NCBI GenBank assembly: GCA_026770615.1
Contig: MU631313.1
Coordinates: forward strand, 579,634 to 590,512
Source of the DNA: Pavlovales sp. CCMP2436
Taxonomy: Eukaryota > Haptophyta > Pavlovophyceae > Pavlovales
DNA: 10,879 bases
Direction of reading: 5' to 3'
Position numbers and translations under genes: made by a program
In this document: positions 1-7,302 of the stretch, one piece after another
How the letters are laid out: the number at the start of each line of letters is the position of its first letter
Numbering within the stretch: the first letter of the stretch is position 1
The notes under the pieces: model-generated
Database searches by the model: none
The model's input: only the letters and a program-made list of their open reading frames with translations
Told to the model about the DNA's origin: nothing

Positions 1-1745
1 GGTTCACAAACAGCATGCGCGTGTCCTCCATGAAGAGGTCGGCCATCCTCTTGTCGCTTTTCAGCCACGTGCAGACCTTTGCCACGACGTCTGCGGAGTA
101 GTACAGGTACGTTGCCTTCCAGTGTGCCCCCAGCTGCTGCAAGATCTGCACGACGTACTGGGTGTCGATCACCATTCCACTGCCCGGCTGCGCGCGCGCC
201 ACCGCAGTGCCGCTCGGAGGGACTGCCGTGGCACCCAGCGAGCCCCCCCACGTCTTGCCGCCATGCTTGACACCGAACCCTCCGGCTTTGGCACTGCCCC
301 TCGGGACGGAAGGCTGCAGCAGCACGCCGACTGTCAGCACTCGCGTCTTGCCGCTGCCCGGCGTAGGGTTCCACTGCCCGACGGTCTGCTCGTCCTGAGT
401 CAGAAGTACGTGCCCTACCGCGGCCACGCGCCCGCGCCGTCGTGCGACTTAGTGGAGAGCGTGGTGCGCACCAGCAGGAGCATTGTGTACCCAGAAGCGC
501 CGGCCTTGAGCTCGCCGTGCGCCTCGGGGTCGTGCCAATTTTGCACAAGTCTGCAGATCTCGGGGAGGGTGTCGATCGGCTGCTGCATTGAGTCCCAGCT
601 CGCCTGGGTGGGCCGTTCACACGTGATCGTGTAGTGAACGAGTTCGTTGAGCGTCACCTGCAGCGTTGCCATAGGGTAGACGTGGACTGCGAAGCGCGCC
701 GAGCCTACGTCCGCCAACATCACGAGTGCCGAGCCGGCCCCCGACTCGCGCGGCGCGGTGGGCGCATCATCGCCATTGGCAGTGAGAGCATCAGCAGCAG
801 CAGCAGCAGCAGCAGCAGCGAGCGCAGCGCGCTTCGCGCCCTCGATCACCTGCTTATTGCGCGCGTCCATCAGCTGCTCGAAGTTCTCAACCGCGCGGTC
901 GTGCGTAGGGCCGATGTAGACGGGCAGACTCGCTGCACGTCCGAGCTGCTTGCGCGCGCTGCAAAGATAGCATTGGAGCTCGTCGATGTTCCGAATCGCG
1001 ACCGTAGGGTGAAACTTCAGTCCGAGCTTGATCGGCAGCTGCCAAGCCCGCATCTCAGGCGCGTGCGGCACCGCCCTCCCTACCGAGCCTGTCAGGGTGG
1101 CTTTTGAGACTGCGCACTCCGAGCGCCCGTCCGCCATCTCGGCGAGATCTTCTATCCACTGCGCAAAGTCGTCGGGCCACCCCACCGCGAGCTGCACCAC
1201 GTTGCCAGAGGTGTCGACAGAATTTGTCTCAGTGTCCTTGACGTACTGCCTGCCCGTGTAGACGCCCACGCTGAGCCCGTGCCCGTGCCCGAATTCGTCC
1301 TTCCCCTCCTCCTCCTCCTCCGCCTCCTCCTCCTCCTCTTCCTCCTCCTCCTGCGCCTCCAGGTTCACCACCTTGCGCGCGCGGGGCTCCCGGCCAGCTG
1401 CCAGAGTCGTGGGCGCCGGCTGCTCCTCCGACTCCGCCACCGCCGCCTTGCGGGCTCCCGTGCGCGCGTCCTCCTTCCGCTGCTCTGCGCTAAGGACGGC
1501 GGGGTCGCAGGTGTCGTCTGCGCACGCTTGCGGTCGCCCACTGCCTGCTTGGCGAGTTCAGTCTCTGCTGCACTGCGCTCGGCGATGCGCGCGGCCTTGG
1601 TCTCCTTGACGCGAGCCGCCTTGTCGGACGCGGGCTCCGGTGCGGCTGAAGTAGGCGCCCGTCCATTCTCGCCCGAGCGCGCGTCCGCTGCACCACCCGC
1701 GTCGGCCTGTGTGGCCGCGAGCGTCGTCGAGCGGCTCGCCCTCAT
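1..1745 (-). CDS. Unknown protein, three-exon model, 3' end beyond the window
   Basis: I do not recognise this protein. The proposed exons are 1526-1745 (ATG at 1743-1745), 472-1484 and 1-394, joined by introns 1485-1525 (41 nt) and 395-471 (77 nt). Both introns start GTGCGC and end CAG, and both joins keep an open frame. The ATG is the first in its frame after a TAA near 1809. Exon 1 is charged and Ala-rich. Exon 2 begins with a Gln/Lys/Arg/Glu stretch, then a run of about 16 Glu, a mixed globular part (WPDDFAQWIEDLAEM, then DELQCYLCSARKQLG), a nine-Ala tract and a second globular part (HYTITCERPTQASWD). Exon 3 continues with DEQTVGQWNPTPGSGKTRV, a Gly/Ala-rich linker and a helical segment (WKATYLYYSADVVAKVCTWL), open to the edge. 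The GSGKT string lacks the full GxxxxGK[ST] P-loop context, so I do not call an NTPase. Coding status is fairly secure; the first intron is the weakest part and could be a frameshift. Confidence 0.62.
395..471 (-). other. Intron 2 of the leftmost gene
   Basis: On the minus strand the 77-nt segment begins GTGCGC and ends TTCTGACTCAG, with CTGAC as a plausible branch site. Reading on without splicing meets TAG at 415-417. Splicing joins ...GYTMLLL to DEQTVGQW in phase 0, and the next frame stays open to the window edge. Confidence 0.6.
792..819. repeat. Coding CAG/GCT trinucleotide tract (poly-Ala)
   Basis: The plus strand shows about nine consecutive CAG/AGC units. On the minus strand they encode an uninterrupted Ala run in exon 2 of the leftmost gene, between a KRAALA helix and an acidic linker. 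Such tracts vary in length by slippage. Confidence 0.85.
1306..1352. repeat. Coding CTC/TCC trinucleotide tract (poly-Glu)
   Basis: A nearly pure CTC/CCT run on the plus strand encodes about 16 Glu with one Ala interruption on the minus strand, near the start of exon 2 of the leftmost gene. It forms an acidic low-complexity patch before GKDEFGHGHG. Confidence 0.85.
1485..1525 (-). other. Possible 41-nt mini-intron, or frameshift site
   Basis: The upstream minus frame (ATG 1745) and the long downstream frame differ in phase. A 41-nt GTGCGC...GCGCAG segment reconciles them, joining ...AVGDRK to QRKEDARTG with one codon split. It has the same donor hexamer as the gene's other intron. The short length makes an assembly indel or a true frameshift a real alternative. 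Confidence 0.35.
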
Positions 1746-1806
1746 GCAGCAGAGCGCCTCGAGCTCGCTGCGCGCGTACAATTTCCGAAAAAATGCAGAA
1801 CGGCAC

Positions 1807-1815
1807 TTTTAAATC
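1807..1815 (-). promoter_or_regulatory. GATTTAAAA TATA-like motif
   Basis: TTTTAAATC on plus reads GATTTAAAA on minus, 62 nt upstream of the leftmost gene's ATG. It is shared with 7294-7302. The motif is short and AT-rich, so coincidence is possible. Confidence 0.3.
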
Positions 1816-1825
1816 CAAAGCACAG

Positions 1826-1928
1826 TACCAATCGGGAAAAAACAAATCCAGAAGAGACCGCCTCGAGTCATACCCTCAAAGCGCATCCAGAAGAGCTCGT
1901 CCCAAGTCACACACTCAGCACTACCAGA
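1826..1928. repeat. 103-bp direct repeat, copy 1
   Basis: This segment starts TACCAATCGGGAAAAAAC and ends AGCACTACCAGA. It matches 2021-2123 at most positions, with scattered substitutions and no obvious length change. Inside the unit, ATCCAGAAGAG occurs twice about 38 bp apart, so it is itself built from a shorter repeat. It lies just upstream of the leftmost minus-strand gene. Confidence 0.85.
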
Positions 1929-2020
1929 CGAAGCCTCTTTCCCAGGTGCAGACCCGACCATACCCCCCATGCAGCCTGAGCCCACCCTCAGGCCCAGCTG
2001 AGGACAGCCACGCTCACGCA

Positions 2021-2123
2021 TACCAATCGTGAAAAAACAAATTCAGAAGAGATCGCTTCGAGTCATACCCCCAAAGCGCATCCAGAAGAGACCGTCTCGA
2101 GCCACACCCTCAGCACTACCAGA
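2021..2123. repeat. 103-bp direct repeat, copy 2
   Basis: Direct repeat of 1826-1928 at a 195-bp offset, starting TACCAATCGTGAAAAAAC. A plus-strand ATG frame (2029-2322) crosses it, but the frame is only repeat-derived sequence and I do not call it coding. Confidence 0.85.
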
Positions 2124-2130
2124 AGCAGCC

Positions 2131-2192
2131 AGTCCCACCATACATCAGGAACCCAAAACAGGACCATCTAGTCCCACCATACACCACGAATC
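2131..2192. repeat. 39-bp tandem repeat pair
   Basis: AGTCCCACCATACA occurs at 2131 and again at 2170, each followed by a similar CA.GAA.CC segment, giving a 39-bp period. It directly follows the second 103-bp repeat and belongs to the same repetitive tract. Confidence 0.6.
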
Positions 2193-2313
2193 CGCAGCAG
2201 GCCCGTCAAACAAGCACGCATTAATCTCGGACAAGCCCGTCATATCCATACACGAAAATCACCTACGCACAATGCGCTCATCTACCAAACGGGTTTTGAG
2301 ACCATCCAGTCAA

Positions 2314-2685
2314 TCACGCTGACACACCACTTGGGCGGCAAGAAACCCAAAACCAAATATGAGCCAGCAAACTCAAAGTTGCCAAAACACAATCATGAGC
2401 CAGCAAGCCCGCGATTTCCTGCATCCCAAAGCCCTGCGCCCGAGGCCCACCCCCGGCAAGGGGTGGGATAGACTGGGCCAGCGGACAAGCCGCGTATATT
2501 TGCGATTTCTGTCCCTCGGGGCAAGAATCGCAATATCTGTGATAAAGGCTAGTGAAGAAGTAATGTTTTGTGATTCGCGCAGGTGTGCCGCGCTCGCAGA
2601 CGGTGCTGCATTTCAGACGACACGAAGGAGAGCAATGGAGGTCGGTCATCGCGCCAGTCGAGAGTCGCCAGTCGTCGATCGTCAT
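2314..2685 (-). CDS. Weak 123-residue ORF, Cys-rich, unknown
   Basis: This minus-strand ORF starts at a true ATG (MTIDDWRLSTGAM) and ends TGA. Its N-terminal half carries many cysteines (LHCSPSCRLKCSTVCER, then YCDSCPEG). I recognise no family. In its favour, a TATA-bearing element identical to one beside the F-box/ankyrin gene lies about 135 bp upstream (2820-2842). Against it, it overlaps two hairpins and its 3' end enters the repeat tract. A competing plus-strand ATG frame (2359-2748) is no better. It may be non-coding. Confidence 0.25.
   Translation of the reverse strand: MTIDDWRLSTGAMTDLHCSPSCRLKCSTVCERGTPARITKHYFFTSLYHRYCDSCPEGQKSQIYAACPLAQSIPPLAGGGPRAQGFGMQEIAGLLAHDCVLATLSLLAHIWFWVSCRPSGVSA
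2359..2407. repeat. 36-bp spaced repeat of ATGAGCCAGCAA
   Basis: ATGAGCCAGCAA is present at 2359 and 2395. The bases between are A-rich. The pair closes the repetitive tract that runs from 1826. Confidence 0.6.
2446..2467. repeat. GC-rich hairpin, 8-bp stem
   Basis: CCCACCCC at 2446-2453 pairs perfectly with GGGGTGGG at 2460-2467 across a six-base loop. It sits 28 bp before a second hairpin. Confidence 0.65.
2496..2536. repeat. Hairpin, 11-bp stem with one bulge
   Basis: ATATTTGCGATT at 2496-2507 pairs with AATCGCAATAT at 2526-2536, leaving one bulged T. The loop contains CCCTCGGGG, which can form an inner stem. No Rho-type or bacterial terminator meaning is implied in this setting. Confidence 0.65.
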
Positions 2686-2819
2686 GTGTCTGAACTGATC
2701 AGCGGTGGGGACGGTATCCGTGTGCTCGGGGTGGATCCCTGGATCTGAGTGTTTTTCAACACCTAAATCCAGTGAAATCCTCTCGGGGACGGATACATTT
2801 AACTAGAAACTTACACTCT

Positions 2820-2842
2820 CTCACTCGTGCTGTGCTATATAC
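2820..2842 (-). promoter_or_regulatory. TATA-containing shared element, copy 1
   Basis: These 23 bases (core GTGCTGTGCTATATAC on plus) are identical to 8987-9009. On the minus strand they read GTATATAGCACAGCACGAGTG, so TATATA would lie upstream of minus-strand transcription, 130 bp ahead of the weak ORF at 2314-2685. Strand and function are inferred; the identity is directly visible. Confidence 0.5.
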
Positions 2843-3323
2843 AGCAGACCACACACAGGGGGTCGGAGAGTATCGCAACATTTTGTTCGCCCCAGGTGAC
2901 GTCCATAACACCGTCGGGCTCCGTCGGGCTCCGTGATCCAGGTGCGGGCTAGCACCACACTTCACGCCCGGCCGGCGGGGTCGCAGTTAATAACGAACGT
3001 CCAGTGTTATTTAATAAAATTGTGCGCGGTGAGGGTGCAAGTTGCGGGCCTTTGAAGCCTACGGCGGCCTTTCTGTCGAAACTACGCCGAGGGCGCTCTG
3101 CGCGCCCAGGTTCGGTGGAGAAGTGCAAACCCGCGGCTCGAAAACGTGCTGCTGTCGATGCAGAGTCATCTATTCAGATAATAATTCTTCCTTGCCGTGG
3201 ACGTGGTGGTGCACATGTCTATGAGTTACTATGACACATCTTTCCCAATGAGCGGCACAAGGACATTTCAAAAACCGGGCTGATTAATACACAAAATTTA
3301 AAATCAACGCTATGCAAATGCCA
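2843..3323. other. Gene-poor stretch
   Basis: I see no convincing gene here. The one local structure is CCGTCGGGCT repeated in tandem from 2911 with a partial third copy (two and a half 10-bp units). Short frames on both strands have no coding character. Confidence 0.6.
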
Positions 3324-3324
3324 A

Positions 3325-3495
3325 TACAGGGGATCGCGGGCAGTAAGAACGGCGGGTTTTGAGGCCGAAGCTGACTTTCTTAGCAAATTACATACAAACA
3401 ATGGTTAAATTTTGGTTAAAATTCCTATTGAAGGGCTGTAAAACCAGGCTCAGTTTCTTAACACGACAGTTTCTTATTGCCCGCGATCCCCTGTA
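3325..3495. mobile_element. Small TA-flanked inverted-repeat element (MITE-like)
   Basis: ATACAGGGGATCGCGGGC at 3324-3341 begins a 26-nt arm (3324-3349). It is the reverse complement of 3471-3496 with a single mismatch. Taking the TA at 3325-3326 and 3494-3495 as a target duplication leaves a 167-bp element with CAGGGG...CCCCTG ends and a 121-bp AT-rich core that has no ORF. TA duplication is the signature of Tc1/mariner-type insertion. The family assignment is inference; the inverted repeat is certain. A stable hairpin of other origin is the alternative. Confidence 0.6.
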
Positions 3496-3496
3496 T

Positions 3497-3853
3497 CGCT
3501 CTGCCTCTAACTTTTTCCTTTGATGCCGGGTGAGGAGTTGAAGTAGTGAACCCCATATCATCTTGAAAGCCCTGCTCGTGGGGATCACAGAACCGCTTTT
3601 CAATTTAGATTTCTCGTGGGGAGGCCTCCCCGAACAGATCCCCTCTCGGCCGGACGGCGTCTCACTCTCTCCCAATGCTAATCTAATTCTAAGACAGAAT
3701 TGACCGGGTGACCGACGGGTACGGCAAGGATTAGTTCAAACATGCATCAATCCAACTTCAAACACACCCTTTCCGCGCATGTGCAGCTGCTACTCACACT
3801 ACGGCCCGTAACATGACGCGCAAGTACTTCGTTACCTCGATGTGCCCATTGTG
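3497..3853. other. Gene-poor stretch
   Basis: There is no supported gene or RNA. Short minus and plus frames are unremarkable, and no strong repeat was seen between the small inverted-repeat element and the ankyrin fragment. Confidence 0.55.
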
Positions 3854-3986
3854 TTAAACCGCATCACGACTGCGGCCCAAGTCCCACGGGCAGCCGTGCT
3901 CGTGCGCGTATCGCAGCACCTCGAGGTGCCGCCCTCCCAGAGCATCATCTGCATGCCAGCACCTGGCCGTCCCACGGGCAGCCGTG
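3854..3986 (-). pseudogene. Decayed F-box/ankyrin-type repeat fragment
   Basis: On the minus strand one frame reads HGCPWDGQVLACR and then stops. A shifted frame reads GRHLEVLRYAHEHGCPWDLG, with TAA after SRDAV. These are two partial copies of the 27-residue ankyrin unit found intact at 8222-8383. The two CCCACGGGCAGCCGTG landmarks (from 3883 and 3971) are 88 bp apart instead of 81, so a net 7-nt gain explains the frame break. DNA identity to the repeats at 8222-8359 is very high over the conserved part, which suggests recent duplication. There is no start codon, F-box or flanking exon. It lies about 115 bp left of the candidate transposon. Confidence 0.8.
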
Positions 3987-4102
3987 CTGCTATTAATAGA
4001 TTGGTCAACGAGCGGCAGTCTCCGCCGCAACCCTCCGCCAAATCGGAACTAAGCCGTGCTCCACCCCTGATATTTGCTTGAAATGAGTTAAACCCGGCCA
4101 AA

Positions 4103-4147
4103 GGCTATCATGGCTCAGGTCACCCCCGGCCAGGGGAAGACCATCTT
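4103..4147. repeat. Left terminal inverted repeat
   Basis: It reads GGCTAT, three extra bases, then GGCTCAGGTCACCCCCGG, a six-base spacer and GAAGACCATCTT. The two conserved blocks recur in reverse complement at 7441-7493. Confidence 0.7.
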
Positions 4148-4358
4148 AGAATGTTTTACGAAGCCACACGCGAAAAGTGGCCAGGATGTTCTGAGCTAAA
4201 TCGGGATTTGTGGATTCGGTTTTATTTCTTAGATATTATCGGCTCCCAACAACTCACTTGCTCTAATTAAATTACATATGAAGAATTGTTAAAATTTAAA
4301 TTCGATCATGCAAACTCTCAACTTGCGCCGCGTGCGGAAGCGCGTCCAGCAGCGACCA

Positions 4359-7292
4359 TCACCACAGAGTGGCGAGGATATCGCCGTGCGCCTTGCGAGG
4401 GAGCTCCAAGATCGTCGGTGTTTCAGGTGCGCGCGGCTGCACGTCCGATCGGCGCGCCCGACTGACGACAAGCGGCCGACCAACGGGCGGGACCACGTTA
4501 AGCTTCACGATGACCGCGCGCACCTCGGTCGCGTTGAGGACAAAGCGGGCATCGGGGTCATTGCTGGCAGCCACATGGTCCCACTCGACGAAATGCATGC
4601 CCTCGAGGTCGGCAGGGTGGCGTTCAAACCATTTGACCGCAAGTGCGATGTCGCCCTTGGTGAAGGTGGTCTGCTCGAGCTTGCCGCCTGCGTGTGTGAA
4701 CTCCTTGATGATGCACGAGCCGTCGCCTGCGTCGGCACCCTGCCCAATCCAGTACCGATCTCCTGCCCCCCGCCCGTGCCCACCCTCGCGCGCTTGCACG
4801 ACCACCCAGTCTCCTGGCCGCAGCTTCTTCGCGAACCCTTTGCCCGCCGCCTGCGCGGTCGTGCGCGTCTTCTGCACTGTGCGCGCGTCGATCTGATGCA
4901 GCTCCTGCACGATCCACTCGCACATCGGCCGTCCGCAGCCTACGGCGGGGCTTGGGCACGTCGAGCCCATGTCCCCAGCGCACACGCAATCCCAGCAGCA
5001 CTCGCACCAGCAGCCGAAAGTGCGCGCCGCGATCAACTTCTCCGTCAGCGCCAGGAACTCGTAAGTGCCCGAGATGCCATCCGCGCCGATGAACTTGCTC
5101 GCGGCACCACGCTGCCGCTCGGTCTCGATCACCTCGCGCGGCAAGTGCACGATCTTGATCTCGCTGACGATCTTGGACTGGTGCGACTTGGTCCACGCCT
5201 CCGAATTGCAGTGCTTCTCGAGGTGCTCGTGCACCTCCAGGTCAGTCGTGATCTTGCCCGACACCGTAGATACCGCACATTAAAATATATTCTATCATAA
5301 CAGAGTCAGAACCCCCCCCCTCCTCCAACACACACTCAACACACACACACACATAAAAGGAGATTACCTGTTCGCGCTTGGACTCGAGCCTGCAGAAGTC
5401 GAGCAGGCGGCTGACTTTGCTCGAGTAGTCTGAGCAAGCACTGCCAAGCGAGGCAGCTGGCGCATCAGCCGCGGGCGATACAGGTGCTGCGGTGGGCGAT
5501 TTCACAGCGGGTGATGCGAGTGCTGCTGCAGGCACTTCCGCAGCGGGCGATGCGGCGGGCGTTGCGTCTGGGAGAGAGAAGATGGCGGGCACCGTGTCCA
5601 TTTCTTCGTGATAGCATTTGTACAGTTCGCAAGTACGGCACAAATATGGCTCGCGTTTGACGCGCCGGAGGTTCCACGGCGCGAGCTTTTTAAAGGATGA
5701 ATAGCTGAGCGCCGTGCCGCAGAGGACGTTCTCGGTCTGGAACTGCGAGAAGAGTGCGTCCATAGTCTGCATCGCGACCAGCGCCTGCGCGACTTACCAA
5801 AGGTTGGGGCCGACGCGCCTTCTCACGCGGTCGCGCGTGCACGGGCTGACCGCACCGTTGTCGTAGAAGAAGACGTATACTTTGGCCACGCCAGCAGCGG
5901 AAAGATTGTCTTTCCGCTCGGCGCGCGGAGAAGGCGCTAGCCGAACAGGTGGTCGCCGGAGGGCCGCGAACTGACGAATCCCAATGACCCCAGCAGCCCG
6001 CCCAGACGTCCCGGCCACTGCGGCTTCCTCGGCGGGCGCGCCGATCGGCGCGGCAGCAGAGCGCACACCCTTTGTCGGGCGGCCAGCGTGCTTGTACTCA
6101 ATCAGCGTGCTCACGCCCTCCGCCTTGTACTCGACAGTGCAAGAGGAATCGGGGCGCAGCTCGCGCACCACGCCCGCGAATGTGGAGCTCTGCGTCAGCA
6201 CGCTATCGCCCACAGCGATCAGCTTCCCCTTGCGTTGGACCGAGGCTGCAAAAGCTGCGCGGATCTTTTGGCATTCGTTGAACACTGCGTTCGATCGGTG
6301 CAGGCCGAGCGCTGCCTTCACCCGCCGCCCCATGCCTCCCGTCTCTCGCTCGACCACCGCCTCTGGCGAGAGTACGCAGAGCGCGGAGTAGTACTCGCTG
6401 CGCTGCGCCTCCGTCTGGCACTTCTTGAGCTCGGAGAGGGCCTTGCGCGCCCGCGACACAATGTAGAGCGCAGTCTCCGCCGCGTCGTCTCCACTAGCCG
6501 CGCGCTCGGGCACGAGCGCCTCTCGCCACTCGAGGACTCGCTCGCGGACGCCGAACGCAGACACAGCACCGGCGATGAGATCGGCAACGCACTCAGCAGA
6601 GCCGGCAGCGTGATAACGCAGTGATGCGAGCACACCCCTGCGCGCGTGGTTAAGCGCAACTCTGCGCTGCCGCGCAGTGAATGCGTCGCCGTTGTCTGCA
6701 TCGATCGGCACCTGAGCGCGCGCGTGGAAGATTTGTTCTTGCCGAGTGAACTCGCGCAGGTCCCACGTCGTCTAGTTGTCGTCTGCATCATCATCGGTGC
6801 GCCCGCGCTTCGCCTCTACGGACTCGGGCGCGCTGCGCCCCCGCCACAGCGGCGGAGGCTCGGTCTCGGCCGGCTCCGAGCGCGCGCACGACAAGCGCGG
6901 CACCAGCTCAGGCGGCGCGGGCTCGGGCTCGAGCTGCACCCAGCAGCGGTGCGTTGCGAGATTCGCGTTGACGAGCTGCACGATCGCATGCTGCAGCGTG
7001 GGGCGCACAGCCGAGGTACTGCACTTGAGCTGCATCCGCTTCGTTGGGTCCACCGCCCGGCAGCAGCTGAGCGACACCTGAACGTACTCGCGCTTGGCTG
7101 CGCTCCCCCCGTCTCCGAGGAGTACACGATGTCCTCATTGCACAAGCGCGCAAGGAGGTCATCCGCGCTTTTGCCGACGAGCACAGCGAGCGGATCTGGC
7201 CAGCGGAGCGACATCGCAGCGGCGCCGGGCGGATGCTGCAAGTCTGGAGCGATCCAGAGCACAAGAAGGGTTTTTAAAACGGTTCGAAACAT
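4359..7292 (-). CDS. Transposase-like protein without a visible catalytic core, five-exon model
   Basis: Model exons are 7128-7292, 6820-7077, 5798-6771, 5368-5704 and 4359-5252, about 875 residues, ending TGA. Introns 1 (GTGTAC...TTCAG, 50 nt) and 4 (GTAATC...CAAG, 115 nt) join cleanly; introns 2 and 3 are less certain. Visible parts are: TTWDLREFTRQEQIF opening exon 3; a SPCTRDRVRRRV motif; SSFKKLAPWNLRRVKRE followed by a C-x2-C-x5-C-x-H cluster (about 5608-5640); an Ala/Pro linker; then HEHLEKHCNSEAW, a GISGTYEF segment with a cysteine cluster GCWCECCWDCVC (4920-5012); and a C-terminal domain GDWVVVQ...YWIGQ...VKWFERH...FVLNATEVRAV (4485-4814), perhaps BAH- or chromo-like. This order recalls transposase-like proteins of algae (recollection, not searched), but the DDE-type core expected between the cysteine clusters is missing. 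The start may instead be the ATG at 7212-7214. In-frame TAA at 5794 and TAG at 6772 are either intronic or disabling. Confidence 0.6.
5253..5367 (-). other. Intron 4 of the transposon gene, with microsatellite
   Basis: The sequence CAG|GTAATC at the 5' side and CAAG| at the 3' side bound 115 nt on the minus strand. Splicing joins ...LESKREQ to ITTDLEVHEHL in phase 0; unspliced reading stops soon after. The intron contains (AC)7 at 5339-5352 and nine C at 5312-5320 (plus strand). It lies exactly where the expected catalytic core would be. Confidence 0.7.
5705..5797 (-). other. Possible intron 3, or a nonsense codon in continuous frame
   Basis: TTTG|GTAAGT at 5797 is a perfect donor, and a CTCAG acceptor at 5705 gives a frame-preserving 93-nt intron. 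However, the frame is the same on both sides. The skipped segment (DALFSQFQTENV, LCGTALS) looks coding and reads smoothly into SSFKKLAPW. So the TAA at 5794-5796 may be a single disabling stop instead. An ATG at 5772 only 21 nt after the stop is unlikely to begin a separate gene. Confidence 0.35.
6772..6819 (-). other. Possible 48-nt intron 2 of the transposon gene
   Basis: GTAGAG at 6819 and ACAACTAG ending at 6772 would remove 48 nt, including the in-frame TAG, and join ...GRSAPES to TTWDLREF. The removed segment reads VEAKRGRTDDDADDN, so it could instead be a genuine basic/acidic C-terminal tail ended by TAG. Confidence 0.4.
7078..7127 (-). other. Intron 1 of the transposon gene
   Basis: GTGTAC...TACGTTCAG, 50 nt, shifts reading from the ATG-bearing frame (…ARLCNEDI) into the next open frame (VSLSCCRAVDPTKR). 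The length has exactly the remainder needed to reconcile the two phases. Confidence 0.55.
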
Positions 7293-7293
7293 G

Positions 7294-7302
7294 TTTTAAA
7301 TC
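7294..7302 (-). promoter_or_regulatory. GATTTAAAA TATA-like motif
   Basis: The minus strand reads GATTTAAAAC directly before the ATG at 7292. The same nine bases lie at 1807-1815, about 62 nt ahead of the leftmost gene's ATG. If it works as a TATA box, the ATG at 7214 (AMSLRWPD), about 80 nt downstream, is the better start here. Confidence 0.3.

Noticed and set aside
355..372. Walker A (P-loop) from PGSGKT in the leftmost gene
   Set aside because: The motif lacks the preceding GxxxxGK spacing and hydrophobic strand, and no Walker B is visible.
122..1812. Plus-strand frames of 157-177 codons
   Set aside because: They are antisense to the leftmost gene. The Ser and Leu runs are simply the poly-Ala and poly-Glu codons read backwards.
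2448..2463. Stray copy of the transposon end (CACCCCCGG.AAGGGG, compare 4121-4136)
   Set aside because: About 15 of 16 bases match, but the sequence is simple GC-rich and is better explained as the stem of the 2446-2467 hairpin.
2497..2530. U6-like GTCCCTCGGGG stem-loop
   Set aside because: The start resembles the 5' hairpin of U6, but none of the later conserved U6 segments follow on either strand.
4308..5300. Long plus-strand frame of 330 codons
   Set aside because: It is antisense to exon 5 of the minus-strand gene, whose protein has clear cysteine clusters and a smooth domain. The plus frame is Arg/His/Leu-rich in the way GC-rich antisense frames usually are.
5794..6774. Reassigned stop codons (TAA and TAG read as amino acids)
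   Set aside because: Both in-frame stops of the transposon gene are UAR, which briefly suggested a variant code. But frames in the window also end sensibly at UAR, the leftmost gene needs a normal TAG inside its intron, and splicing or mutation explains both sites more simply.
6088..7299. Plus-strand frames of 178 and 217 codons
   Set aside because: They mirror exons 1-3 of the transposon gene and have shadow composition with no recognisable motif.
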